Positions 1 through 8,160 of a stretch of DNA of 64,000 nucleotides are shown here, piece after piece. How positions within the stretch are numbered: the first letter of the stretch is position 1; each line of letters begins with the position of its first letter. Source of the stretch: Oscillospiraceae bacterium (GTDB lineage: Bacteria; Bacillota; Clostridia; Oscillospirales; Oscillospiraceae); assembly GCA_015067545.1 (NCBI GenBank), contig SVMG01000004.1, positions 1 through 64,000 on the forward strand, given 5' to 3'. The position numbers were made by a program, and so were the translations under genes. The notes beneath the pieces are model-generated. The model saw only the letters and a list, made by a program, of their open reading frames with translations, had not been told where the DNA came from and searched no databases.

Positions 1-122
1 TAATCTTGTAAGTGAAAAGTTAACTTAAACTACGATGGCACGCCGTGTGCGGGGAAACTCGCATGCACGGTGTAGACGGGGGGAAAACTTGGAGATAATT
101 TCAAAGAGTTACCTATCCGTAT
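1..122 (+). mobile_element. Group II intron, 3' end (domains V-VI)
   Basis: The first 122 bases are not helicase coding sequence. They hold a canonical 34-nt domain V at 40-73, a 2-nt linker and a domain VI whose ACGGGGGG strand (76-83) pairs with 112-120, leaving a single bulged A at 115. That A lies 7 nt before position 122, and the sequence there ends in AT, as expected for a branch-point A and an AY 3' splice site. Joining at 123 restores the RecD2 reading frame. The reverse transcriptase/maturase, if present, lies upstream of the window. The ORF that the track starts at 35 is read-through of intron sequence. Confidence 0.9.
40..73 (+). other. Group II intron domain V
   Basis: The 34-nt hairpin consists of an 8-bp lower helix (ACGCCGTG with CACGGTGT, one G-U), a 2-nt bulge on the 3' side, a 6-bp upper helix and a GAAA tetraloop. 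This is the standard geometry of the catalytic domain. The triad position reads CGC rather than the commoner AGC. Confidence 0.9.
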
Positions 123-1279
123 CCACCATTATGAAGGGGCTTTTGTCCTTGCTGGGACAGATGCAGCTGAGCTATGTGATGGCAGCCCCCACCGGACGTG
201 CCGCCAAGCGGCTGACCGAGGTCACCGGCGAGGAGGCCTCCACCATCCACCGCCTGCTGGAAAGCACCATCGACCCCGCCACCGGGGACATGGTCTTTTT
301 GCGGGATGAAGCCAATCCTCTGAAGACCGATGTGGTGATCGTGGACGAAATGAGCATGGTGGATGTGCTGCTTCTGCACAGTCTTTTGCGGGCGATCCCT
401 GAGGGAAAACGGCTGATCTTCGTGGGTGACCCGGATCAGCTGCCTCCGGTAGGCCCGGGCTTTCCCTTTGGGGATATGCTGCGAAGCGGAGCGCTTCCTA
501 CTGTCCGGTTGACAGAGATCTTCCGACAGGCCCAGGAAAGCCTCATTGTCATGAACGCCCACCGGGTCAATAACGGCCAGATGCCGGAGCTTAAAAATGT
601 AAAAAGCGACTTTTTCTTCCTGCCCTGTCGGTCAGAAGAGGAAATGCGTCAAACGATCACCGGCCTGTGCACCACCCGGCTACCCCAAAAAATGGGCATC
701 CCGGCAACGGAGATCCAAGTCCTCTCCCCCACCCGCAAGGGCGGCGTGGGCACAGCGGTGCTGAATCAAACATTGCAGGCTGCTCTCAATCCTCCGGGCG
801 GCGGCAAAAAGGAACGTCAATTCGGCGACTTTGCCTTTCGGGAGGGCGACCGGGTCATGCAGATCCGGAATAACTACGACATTATGTGGAAAAAGCAGGA
901 TGGCAGTGCCGTTGGCACCGGCATTTTCAATGGCGATGTGGGCACCATCACCTGTATCGACCCTCACATGGAGACCATGACTGTGGTATTCGATGATCGG
1001 GAAGCGGACTACGACTTTGCCCAGCTCAACGAACTGGAGCCGGCCTACGCCATGACTGTTCACAAAAGTCAGGGCAGCGAATACCGGGCTGTGATCCTAT
1101 GTGCATGGAGCGGCTCACCGTATCTGCTCAGCCGAAGTGTATTGTACACCGCCATCACCCGGGCACGGGAGCTGCTGATCATCGTAGGTCGGGCAGAGAC
1201 CGTGGCCGCCATGACAGAGAACGCCAAGCGCGGCCGCCGATACACCGGGCTGAAGCTGCGCCTGCAGGGGAAAGCATGA
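123..1279 (+). CDS. recD2: RecD2-type helicase, 3' exon
   Basis: This is the C-terminal 385 residues of a superfamily 1B 5'-3' DNA helicase of the RecD2/YrrC family, which acts in DNA repair without RecBC. Visible motifs in order are AAPTGRAAKRL (Ia), VVIVDEMSMVD (Walker B), GDPDQLPPVG (III), LTEIFRQ, AYAMTVHKSQGSEY (V) and VLYTAITRAR (VI). The expected N-terminal half and the GxGKT part of Walker A lie upstream of the group II intron. The exon opens with CC ACC ATT ATG AAG, which continues a GKTTIMKG motif, so the intron splits the Walker A threonine codon. The stop overlaps the comF start (ATGA). A functional protein needs splicing. Confidence 0.93.
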
Positions 1280-1950
1280 TGAAATTTGTAAAATGGCTGC
1301 TTTCGGTTTTGTTCCCGCCCAAGTGTCTGCTGTGCAGGCAGGTGCTGAAGGATGATGAACTGGATCTATGCCGCAAATGCCGTGTAAATGGCCCGGAGTG
1401 CACAAATTTCCGGAAAAAGCTTCCCTTTATTGACAGTTGGACGGCAGTTTGGTATTATGAAGACAACGCAAGGCGAAGCTTGCTTCGCTACAAGTTTCAA
1501 GGTGCGCGAAGCTATGCTGTGGGCTATGGTCGGCTTCTTGCCATGAAGCTGCAGGAAGCCCAACCGGACGCTCTGGATCTTCTGACCTGGGTGCCCGTCA
1601 GTCGCCTGCGCCGACTGCGGCGTGGATATGATCAGGTGGAGCTTCTCGCCCAAGCCGTGGGGCAGGAACTGGGCTTAGAGCCTGTGCCTCTCCTGCGGAA
1701 GGTTCGGCACAATCGCCCACAGGCCCGGATCATCGGCGAGGCTCAACGCCGGGCCAATGTGCTTGGCGCGTATCGGATAGAAAATGCAGAACTGTTCCGG
1801 GGCAAACGCATCCTTTTGCTGGATGACATCATCACCACCGGCGCAACTGCCGGTGAATGCGCCCGGGTTCTTCTGACTGCCGGTGCAAAAGAAATTCATT
1901 GCGGTGCTGTGGCTATTGCCCGGCACCGGGCAAATAACAAAGTTAGGTGA
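1276..1950 (+). CDS. comF: ComF family phosphoribosyltransferase-like protein
   Basis: The 224-residue protein has an N-terminal four-cysteine zinc site (CLLC near residue 16, then CRKC) and a C-terminal phosphoribosyltransferase signature, LLLDDIITTGAT. ComF proteins are needed for uptake or processing of transforming DNA in naturally competent bacteria; the biochemical role is poorly defined. The start is ATG 1276, overlapping the recD2 stop, with GGGG just upstream; ATG 1279 is an alternative. The longer ORF in the track extends into recD2 out of its frame and is not real. Coupling to a DNA helicase fits a DNA-processing role but does not prove competence. Confidence 0.9.
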   Translation: MMKFVKWLLSVLFPPKCLLCRQVLKDDELDLCRKCRVNGPECTNFRKKLPFIDSWTAVWYYEDNARRSLLRYKFQGARSYAVGYGRLLAMKLQEAQPDALDLLTWVPVSRLRRLRRGYDQVELLAQAVGQELGLEPVPLLRKVRHNRPQARIIGEAQRRANVLGAYRIENAELFRGKRILLLDDIITTGATAGECARVLLTAGAKEIHCGAVAIARHRANNKVR

Positions 1951-1955
1951 AAGCT

Positions 1956-2993
1956 ATGCAATTATTATCTCACGACCTGGGCATTGACCTGGGTACTGCC
2001 AATGTGCTGATTTATGTGGACGGCAAGGGTGTTGTGGTTCGGGAGCCATCCGTGGTTGCGGTGGATAAAAACACCGGCAAGATCATCCAGGTAGGCTCTG
2101 CCGCCCGGAATATGCTGGGCCGGACACCCGGCAATGTGGTGGCCATGCATCCGATCAAGGACGGCGTGATCTCCGACCATGAAATGACGGTGCAAATGCT
2201 CCGGGAGCTGTTCAAGGAAGCTGCAAAGACTTCACTGTTCACCCCCAAGCCCCGGGTAGTCATCAGCGTTCCCAGCGGCGTTACCGAGGTTGAGGAACGG
2301 ACTGTGATCAACGCTGCCATCGAGGCCGGCGCACGGCGGGTGTATCTCATTGAAGAGCCGTTGGCTGCCGGCATGGGCGCGGGATTGGATCTGCGCTCTC
2401 CCAAGGGACATATGGTGGTCAACATCGGCTGCGGCACAACGGATGTGGCCGTGCTGTCGCTGAACGGCGTAGCCGTTTCCTCCTCCATCAAGGTGGCCGG
2501 CGGCACTTTTGACGAAGCCATTGGCCGGTATGTTCGCCGGAAGCACGGCGTGGTCATCGGCCAGGCAACTGCTGAGGATGTGAAGATCCAGATCGGTTCT
2601 GTCTATCCCCGTTCGGAAAATGTCAGCTATACGGTCAAGGGCCGTGATGCCAAATCCGGTGTTCCCAGAGAGGCCACGCTCTACTCCGACGATATCTATG
2701 ACGTTCTGCGCCGGCCGGCCCGGCAGATCGCGGAAGAGGTGCTGTCCGTTCTGGAAATGACCTCTCCTGAGTTGGTCAGCGACATTTCCGAAAACGGAAT
2801 CACCCTCACCGGCGGCGGCAGTCAGCTGTGGGGCATGGATAAGCTGCTGATGGATGCCACGGGCATTATGTGCACCCTGGCGGACGATGCCGATTCCTGT
2901 GTGGCCTACGGCTGCGGCAAAAGCCTTGCATGGATCAACCACATGCAGGAAGGCCCGATCAATATCGCCAAAAAACGCATCATGCGCGGATAA
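1956..2993 (+). CDS. mreB: Rod shape-determining protein, MreB/Mbl family
   Basis: This is an actin-like ATPase of 345 residues that forms membrane-associated filaments and guides lateral cell-wall synthesis. The N-terminus LSHDLGIDLGTANVLIY contains the phosphate-1 motif. NIGCGTTDVAVLSL and the later TGGGSQLWGM are the other actin-fold nucleotide motifs, and the length is normal. ATG 1956 is chosen because AGGTGA lies about 7 nt upstream; GTG 1947 (track start) overlaps the comF stop and has a weaker site. mreC and mreD are not adjacent, so this may be an Mbl or MreBH paralogue rather than the mreBCD copy. A terminator hairpin follows directly. Confidence 0.92.
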   Translation: MQLLSHDLGIDLGTANVLIYVDGKGVVVREPSVVAVDKNTGKIIQVGSAARNMLGRTPGNVVAMHPIKDGVISDHEMTVQMLRELFKEAAKTSLFTPKPRVVISVPSGVTEVEERTVINAAIEAGARRVYLIEEPLAAGMGAGLDLRSPKGHMVVNIGCGTTDVAVLSLNGVAVSSSIKVAGGTFDEAIGRYVRRKHGVVIGQATAEDVKIQIGSVYPRSENVSYTVKGRDAKSGVPREATLYSDDIYDVLRRPARQIAEEVLSVLEMTSPELVSDISENGITLTGGGSQLWGMDKLLMDATGIMCTLADDADSCVAYGCGKSLAWINHMQEGPINIAKKRIMRG

Positions 2994-2994
2994 A

Positions 2995-3020
2995 AAAGAG
3001 CCTGCAAAAGCAGGCTCTTT
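2995..3020. terminator. Bidirectional intrinsic terminator
   Basis: AAAGAGCCTGC and GCAGGCTCTTT pair around an AAAA loop between the convergent mreB and minus-strand lipoprotein genes. There are A and T runs on both sides. Confidence 0.88.
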
Positions 3021-3724
3021 TACATTTCCAATTCAATTCCCACGATCCGGGCGTACTGTGCATCATAATGCTCGGGCATAATGGAACGCCGCTGCCCCGG
3101 CTGCAGAAAAAATACATGCGCAGAATAGGCCTGTCCGCCCAAATAGTAACCGCCCTCAGACACATACTGCTTATACCGAACCGTAACATGGCGAAGCTCC
3201 CGGGTATCCCGGTTGATGACGGTCATCAGCGGGCCAAAACCTACATAATCCACCTGCTCCCGGCTCAGCTCCTGCTGAGCCCACCGAACACAAAGCTCCC
3301 GACAGCCTGTGACCGACTCTGGGTCACAGGCTTTTTTGTTATATTCCAGCACCAAGCACCGGCTCTGCGGCGGCAGGCAATACACAAAAAAGTACAGTCT
3401 CTGCCCTGCCTGCTCCACCACAAAGGCTGCAAATTCCACCATGCTGTTTGTGGGATTGGAGATCATAAGCCCCGCCACATTCTCTACCGACACGCCACTC
3501 TGATCTTCCCAGTAAGGGCCTTGGTAACATACCAGCTCTTCTGCGATCAGCGTCCCGCCCGACAGTGTCACAGGAAATTCCGCAGGTGCTGCTGTGACCT
3601 GTGGTTTCTCAGAAGCCTCTTCCCAAGCCCCGGGCACAACCGTTTCCACCTGCGTGTCACAGCCACACAGCACTCCCAAAACCCCTATTGCCAACGCCAA
3701 CGCCCCGCACATTCTTCTGTACAT
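3020..3724 (-). CDS. Predicted lipoprotein, unknown function
   Basis: The 234-residue protein starts with a lipoprotein signal (MYRRMCGALALAIGVLGVLCGC, lipobox LCGC), so it should be anchored on the outer face of the membrane. The rest is a soluble domain rich in aromatic and beta-prone segments that I do not recognise. The track start at 3868 adds 48 residues with no signal character; ATG 3724 has a G-rich ribosome site about 8 nt upstream and a matching promoter (TTGAAA, 18 nt, TATAAT). The gene is divergent from another small lipoprotein gene at 3940. An antisense terminator-like hairpin lies inside it. Confidence 0.75.
   Translation of the reverse strand: MYRRMCGALALAIGVLGVLCGCDTQVETVVPGAWEEASEKPQVTAAPAEFPVTLSGGTLIAEELVCYQGPYWEDQSGVSVENVAGLMISNPTNSMVEFAAFVVEQAGQRLYFFVYCLPPQSRCLVLEYNKKACDPESVTGCRELCVRWAQQELSREQVDYVGFGPLMTVINRDTRELRHVTVRYKQYVSEGGYYLGGQAYSAHVFFLQPGQRRSIMPEHYDAQYARIVGIELEM
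3304..3337 (+). terminator. Terminator-like hairpin antisense to the lipoprotein gene
   Basis: An 11-bp perfect stem (AGCCTGTGACC with GGTCACAGGCT) is followed by a T run on the plus strand. It lies inside the minus-strand lipoprotein coding region, so it could stop antisense transcription coming from mreB, or be a coding coincidence. Confidence 0.4.
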
Positions 3725-3763
3725 CTGCCTGCCCCCTTGCCGTAATGGGTAAAATGTACTGGC

Positions 3764-3793
3764 ATTATAGGATAAAGGGTTTGGCTCTTTCAA
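3764..3793 (-). promoter_or_regulatory. SigA-type promoter for the 3020-3724 gene
   Basis: On the minus strand TTGAAA and TATAAT are separated by 18 nt, about 40 nt upstream of the chosen start. Confidence 0.65.
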
Positions 3794-3939
3794 GGGAAAT
3801 GCCACATTTTCTGCGGTATTCCAAACATATTCATCGACAAAATAGGGGATAATGCCTATTAGTGGCATTTTTTACGGATTTTTTCTACGATAAAATCAAT
3901 TATTTTGCATATTCTAGCTTCAGGGGGGATGTCACGAAA

Positions 3940-4410
3940 ATGGGTTTGTGGAAAAAAATTTGCTTTTGCAGCTTGCCTCTTGTTCTGCTGTCCCTATCCG
4001 GCTGCTGCCGCGTGTTACTGCAAAAAGATCTCCGGCCTTACCGGATCATAACGCAGGTAAGTGTCGTTTATGAAAACGGAGCGCTTTCAGCGCAGCGGGA
4101 TTTTTACCGGGAAGAAAGCATCCGGCATATTCTGGATTACCTGCGCTATGTGGATCCCTACGGCATCCCCCGGGAAGACCCGGAGCTGGCCACGGGCCGG
4201 TGCTACTCGATCACACTGATCTATTCCGACGGCTCACAGCGCCTTTACGAACAGCGCGCTGACCAATATATGCGCATTGACGGCGGAGACTGGATGCGGA
4301 TCGAACCCCAAAAAGCCCTGTATCTCAGCGGACTTTTCAGCATGATGCCCAGCGATGCTTCGATAACGGATGCCGGACCCGTTCCACCGTTGATACGGCC
4401 ACAGATATAA
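3940..4410 (+). CDS. Small predicted lipoprotein, unknown function
   Basis: The 156-residue product begins MGLWKKICFCSLPLVLL and has the lipobox LSGC followed by a second cysteine, so it is a likely membrane lipoprotein. The mature part is short and charged (HILDYLRYVDPYGIP, YSDGSQRLYEQRADQY) and I cannot assign a family. The track start at 3862 precedes the signal peptide by 26 residues; ATG 3940 follows AGGGGGG by about 10 nt. It is divergent from the other lipoprotein gene and convergent with ftsH, sharing a bidirectional terminator with it. Confidence 0.7.
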   Translation: MGLWKKICFCSLPLVLLSLSGCCRVLLQKDLRPYRIITQVSVVYENGALSAQRDFYREESIRHILDYLRYVDPYGIPREDPELATGRCYSITLIYSDGSQRLYEQRADQYMRIDGGDWMRIEPQKALYLSGLFSMMPSDASITDAGPVPPLIRPQI

Positions 4411-4441
4411 AAGGTGCCGTTGCAATGCAACAGCACCTTTT
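4409..4441. terminator. Bidirectional intrinsic terminator
   Basis: AAAAGGTGC and GCACCTTTT enclose an inner GTTGC/GCAAC helix. It lies between the convergent lipoprotein gene and ftsH. Confidence 0.85.
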
Positions 4442-4443
4442 CA

Positions 4444-6321
4444 TTATTCTTCCTCGCGATTCGCATCAAACAGAGACACCTTGGTAGCCTCGCCGATTTC
4501 CCGGCCTGCCATACAGTCTTCAAACTGCTTGCCTGTCATGGTCTCGTGCTCCAGCAGGTGATCAACCACCGCCATCACCTTGTCCTCATTTGCCTTGAGG
4601 ATCTCGGCACACTGGGCATAGGCCTTGTCCACCAGGAGCTTGACCTGATCATCGATCGTTCCGGCCACCTTTTCAGAATAACTCTTTGTGGTCTGATAAT
4701 CCCGACCGATGAACACCTCACCGCCGCCCAGGTAGCTCACCGTACCCAGCTCCTCGCACATGCCGTACCGGGCCACCATATCCCGGGCCAGCTTGGTCGC
4801 CCGGTCGATGTCATTGGATGCCCCCACGGAAATATCCCCCAGGAACAGGGCCTCCGCTACGCGGCCGCCCAGCAGACCTACGATCTGCTCATACATCTGA
4901 TTCCGGGTCAGATTGAAGCTGTCATCCCTGGGAATGTGCCAAGTGGCACCCAGGCTTTGACCCCGGGGCACAATGGTGATCTGCAGCACAGGGTCCTGGG
5001 TGGGCAGATGGTACATGGCAACGGCGTGACCGGCTTCATGGATGGCAGTCTCCTTCAGGTCCTTGCGCTGACGCACGCGGCTGCGCTTTTCCGGACCAGC
5101 CAGGATCTTCATCATGGATTCGTTCAGATCCTCCATGGTCAGCACCTTGCGGTCATTCCGGGCAGCACGGATGGCCGCCTCATTCATCAGATTGCTCAGA
5201 TCCGCACCGGTGAAGCCCACAGTGGAACGGGCCACCAGCTTCAGATCCACATCGCTGTCCAGCCGTTTGCCCTTGGAATGGACCTTGAGGATATCCTCGC
5301 GGCCCTTTACATCCGGCGCACCCACATGGATCTGCCGGTCGAACCGACCGGGTCGCAGAAGCGCAGGATCGAGAATATCGGGGCGGTTGGTGGCAGCCAG
5401 GACGATAACGCCTTCGTTTTTCGCAAAGCCATCCATCTCCACCAGCAGCTGGTTCAGTGTCTGCTCTTTTTCATCATGGCCGCCGCCGAGGCCGGAGCCA
5501 CGCTTGCGGCCTACCGCATCGATCTCATCGATAAAAATGATCGCCGGGGCTACCTTCTTGGCCTGGTCAAACAGGTCACGGACACGGCTTGCGCCCACGC
5601 CCACATACAGCTCCACAAAATCCGAGCCGGAAATGGACAAAAACTGCACATCCGCCTCACCGGCCACTGCACGGGCAAGCAGGGTCTTTCCTGTGCCGGG
5701 AGGGCCCACCAGCAGCAAGCCGTGGGGGATCCGGGCACCGATCTCCTTGAATTTCGCAGGGTCACGGAGAAAATCCACGATCTCCTGCAATTCCTCTTTT
5801 TCTTCCTCCGCGCCGGCCACATCATCAAAGGTGACCTTGCTGCCGCCGGGTACGCCCAGAGTGGTGCGCGCTCTGCCAAAGTTGGCCATAGGATTGTTAC
5901 CGCCGGCATTGATCCGGCCCATGAGCAGCACCCACAGCACCAACAGGACCAGACCCACGATCAGAAGCGGCAGGATCAAATCATAGGGAGAAAACTCACT
6001 TTCCGGCAGGAAATCATAGCTTTGAAGCACACCGCTTTTGCTCTGCTCCTCAAGCACCGCCTGCATCTGCCGATGGAAGCCCTCCGGGTCTGCTAGACGG
6101 CAGGTCAGCGCGGATTTGCCTTCGTAGGAGCCATGCAGCTCCAAATAGATGGTGTTCTCCTCCACGACAAAGCTCTTCACCTGTTCCGAATGGAACAGCT
6201 CAAGCACCTGTGAATAGCTCAGATCATCCACCCGTCCGCCAAAAATTACGGTGATAATGCTAAGCAGCAGTACCAGGATGATCAGATACATCGGCACTGA
6301 TAAGAATTTACGTTTCTTCAA
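4444..6321 (-). CDS. ftsH: ATP-dependent zinc metalloprotease FtsH
   Basis: This membrane AAA+ protease of 625 residues degrades damaged or regulatory membrane and cytosolic proteins. The layout is TM1 (about 11-28), an extracytoplasmic domain, TM2 (about 114-134), an AAA+ domain with GPPGTGKT (206-213), [10 protein letters not shown] (261-270) and an SRH region containing LLRPGRFDR, then the M41 peptidase domain with the zinc motif HEAGH (428-432). Length and order are normal for the family. It follows hpt by 17 nt, so it is the last gene of the gdpP-rplI-dnaB-tilS-hpt-ftsH cluster. The tilS-hpt-ftsH order is widely conserved in Firmicutes. Confidence 0.97.
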   Translation of the reverse strand: MKKRKFLSVPMYLIILVLLLSIITVIFGGRVDDLSYSQVLELFHSEQVKSFVVEENTIYLELHGSYEGKSALTCRLADPEGFHRQMQAVLEEQSKSGVLQSYDFLPESEFSPYDLILPLLIVGLVLLVLWVLLMGRINAGGNNPMANFGRARTTLGVPGGSKVTFDDVAGAEEEKEELQEIVDFLRDPAKFKEIGARIPHGLLLVGPPGTGKTLLARAVAGEADVQFLSISGSDFVELYVGVGASRVRDLFDQAKKVAPAIIFIDEIDAVGRKRGSGLGGGHDEKEQTLNQLLVEMDGFAKNEGVIVLAATNRPDILDPALLRPGRFDRQIHVGAPDVKGREDILKVHSKGKRLDSDVDLKLVARSTVGFTGADLSNLMNEAAIRAARNDRKVLTMEDLNESMMKILAGPEKRSRVRQRKDLKETAIHEAGHAVAMYHLPTQDPVLQITIVPRGQSLGATWHIPRDDSFNLTRNQMYEQIVGLLGGRVAEALFLGDISVGASNDIDRATKLARDMVARYGMCEELGTVSYLGGGEVFIGRDYQTTKSYSEKVAGTIDDQVKLLVDKAYAQCAEILKANEDKVMAVVDHLLEHETMTGKQFEDCMAGREIGEATKVSLFDANREEE

Positions 6322-6338
6322 TTGGGTACTCCTTCTAA

Positions 6339-6878
6339 TTAAGTATATGCTTCCGGCTTCAAAATCCCAACATAGGGCAGATTCCGGTAATATTCATTGT
6401 AATCCAGGCCGTAGCCCACCACAAAGGCATTGGGAATGGTAAAGCCCACATAATCCGCCTGCAGCGTCACGCCCGGCTTTCTCCGGGAAGGCTTGTCAAG
6501 CAGGGTGCAGATCTTCAGCGATGCAGGCTCTTTTTTCATCAAGTGGTCATAGATAAAGGAAAGAGAGTTTCCTGTATCAAAAATATCCTCCAGGATCAGC
6601 ACATGGCGATCCTTAATGTCCGTGGTGATGTCCCGCTTGACCACCACCGAGCCGGTGGAATCCGTTCCCTCATAGGAAGATACCCACATAAAATCCATTT
6701 GGCAGGGCACATTGATCTTACGGATCATGTCCGCATAAAAGATCACCACGCCCTTCAGTACACCCAAAACCACGGGATTTTTGTCCCGGTACTCTTCGGT
6801 CAGAATTTTGCCCAATTCCTCGATACGAGCCTGGATCTGCGCTTCGGTCAGCATGACCTCCTGAATATCTTTCTCCAT
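6339..6878 (-). CDS. hpt: Hypoxanthine phosphoribosyltransferase
   Basis: This cytoplasmic purine-salvage enzyme converts hypoxanthine or guanine plus PRPP to IMP or GMP. The PRPP-binding motif is VLILEDIFDTGNSL, and an N-terminal VVLGVLKGVVIFYADM segment and a C-terminal FVVGYGLDYNEYYRNLPYVG segment are typical. The length is 179 residues. The track starts at TTG 6884, but GGGAG lies 8 nt before ATG 6878 and only 2 nt before the TTG, so ATG 6878 is preferred. It lies between tilS and ftsH, the usual arrangement. Confidence 0.95.
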   Translation of the reverse strand: MEKDIQEVMLTEAQIQARIEELGKILTEEYRDKNPVVLGVLKGVVIFYADMIRKINVPCQMDFMWVSSYEGTDSTGSVVVKRDITTDIKDRHVLILEDIFDTGNSLSFIYDHLMKKEPASLKICTLLDKPSRRKPGVTLQADYVGFTIPNAFVVGYGLDYNEYYRNLPYVGILKPEAYT

Positions 6879-6897
6879 AACCAAGTCTCCCTCTGTG

Positions 6898-8160
6898 TTA
6901 TTTCAATACTTCCAGCCGAATTTGCATTGCCGGAAGCTGCGCTGCAAGCCGGTCCACATTGGCACCGATGCCATAAACTCCCAGCACGCCCTGCCCGTCC
7001 GCCAGCACAGGAATGTACGGCCGCTGATGGGCAGGAATTTTTCGGTCTATAAAAAGCTTTTTCAGTGTGCAGGTGCCTGCATTCAAGCGAATGCTGTCCC
7101 CTGCCTGTCTGGATCGCAGCACCACAGGGCCGGATGCGCTGACGGTGAAAATTTCTTTTGTGTTGATGATCTGCTGCGCAGGAACATAGGAAGCCGTCAT
7201 TCCCCATTGGGGCAGCTGCAATGTATCCCCCGGCAGAAGTGTGACCTCATCCGGTGCCGTTTTTTGCTCCAATACCACCAGCCGGTCATAATTGCGTCCA
7301 ACAGTCACTGCGCCGGGCAAATTTGTCCTGGCAGACGGTTTTTCCGAAAAAATCAGACTGTCCACAGCCCGGATATGACTCCGCTCCGGCTCCGGAACGC
7401 CGTTTTCCTTCAAGAATCGGCTGATTTTGCGGCTGCGCAAAGCAGGATCCATTTCACGAAGCTCCCCAACTGACGGCAGTTTTCCGTCAAGCTCCAGAGC
7501 TTGCGCATCCTGGCGCAGCTCCATGGCCATCTGTGACAAATTCTCCGCCAGGCGGGGATTTTCCTCTTTCAAGAAGGGCATCACCCTATGACGCAGACGG
7601 TTGCGAAGGAAATCGTCGGTTTTATTGGAGCTGTCCTCCACGTGGCTCAGGCAGTATTTCTCCAAAAAGGCCAATACTTCCTGCCGGGTCACTGTGAGCA
7701 TGGGGCGGATGATATTCCCGTTCACCGGGCTGATTCCCCCAAGACCACGCAGGCCCGTTCCCCGGACCAGGTGCATCAAAACAGTTTCTGCGTTGTCATC
7801 CGCTGTATGGGCGGTGGCGATTTTGCCGGGAAGCGTGGCGAAAAATGCATATCTTGCCTCTCTTGCGGCAGCCTCCAGTCCTTTTTTGCCGGCTGCCACC
7901 CGGGCACTTCCTACTGAAAGCGGGATGTCATAGCGGCTGCAGAAATCCCGGACGAATTGTTCGTCCCTGTCGGATTCTTCGCCACGAAGACGGTGGTTAA
8001 AATGGGCGGCAGACAGGGTAATACCCAATTTTTCCCGTAAAAGGTACATTCCAAACAGCAGCGCCACAGAATCCGCGCCGCCGGACACCGCACAGGTCAC
8101 ATGATCGCCGGGTGCGACCATGTCATACTGCCGCAGAAGCTTTCGCAGCTTATTCAGCAT
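6898..8160 (-). CDS. tilS: tRNA(Ile)-lysidine synthase
   Basis: TilS modifies C34 of the CAU-anticodon tRNA-Ile to lysidine so that it reads AUA. The ATP-pyrophosphatase P-loop is VSGGADSVALLFG near residue 26. HFNHRLRGEESDRDEQFV and TAHTADDNAETVLMHLVRGTGLRGLGGI are the other core motifs, and the C-terminal third matches the TilS substrate-binding domain in length (420 residues in all). The start overlaps the 3' end of dnaB by 11 nt, which suggests coupled translation. Confidence 0.95.
   Translation of the reverse strand: MLNKLRKLLRQYDMVAPGDHVTCAVSGGADSVALLFGMYLLREKLGITLSAAHFNHRLRGEESDRDEQFVRDFCSRYDIPLSVGSARVAAGKKGLEAAAREARYAFFATLPGKIATAHTADDNAETVLMHLVRGTGLRGLGGISPVNGNIIRPMLTVTRQEVLAFLEKYCLSHVEDSSNKTDDFLRNRLRHRVMPFLKEENPRLAENLSQMAMELRQDAQALELDGKLPSVGELREMDPALRSRKISRFLKENGVPEPERSHIRAVDSLIFSEKPSARTNLPGAVTVGRNYDRLVVLEQKTAPDEVTLLPGDTLQLPQWGMTASYVPAQQIINTKEIFTVSASGPVVLRSRQAGDSIRLNAGTCTLKKLFIDRKIPAHQRPYIPVLADGQGVLGVYGIGANVDRLAAQLPAMQIRLEVLK

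Noticed and set aside
35-122. N-terminal 29 codons of the track ORF at 35 as part of the helicase
   Set aside because: This stretch is group II intron domains V and VI read through in frame by chance; the RecD2 homology starts at 123.
4414-6096. 560-aa plus-strand ORF
   Set aside because: It is antisense to ftsH, which has every family motif; it has no recognisable domain and arises from high-GC codon bias.
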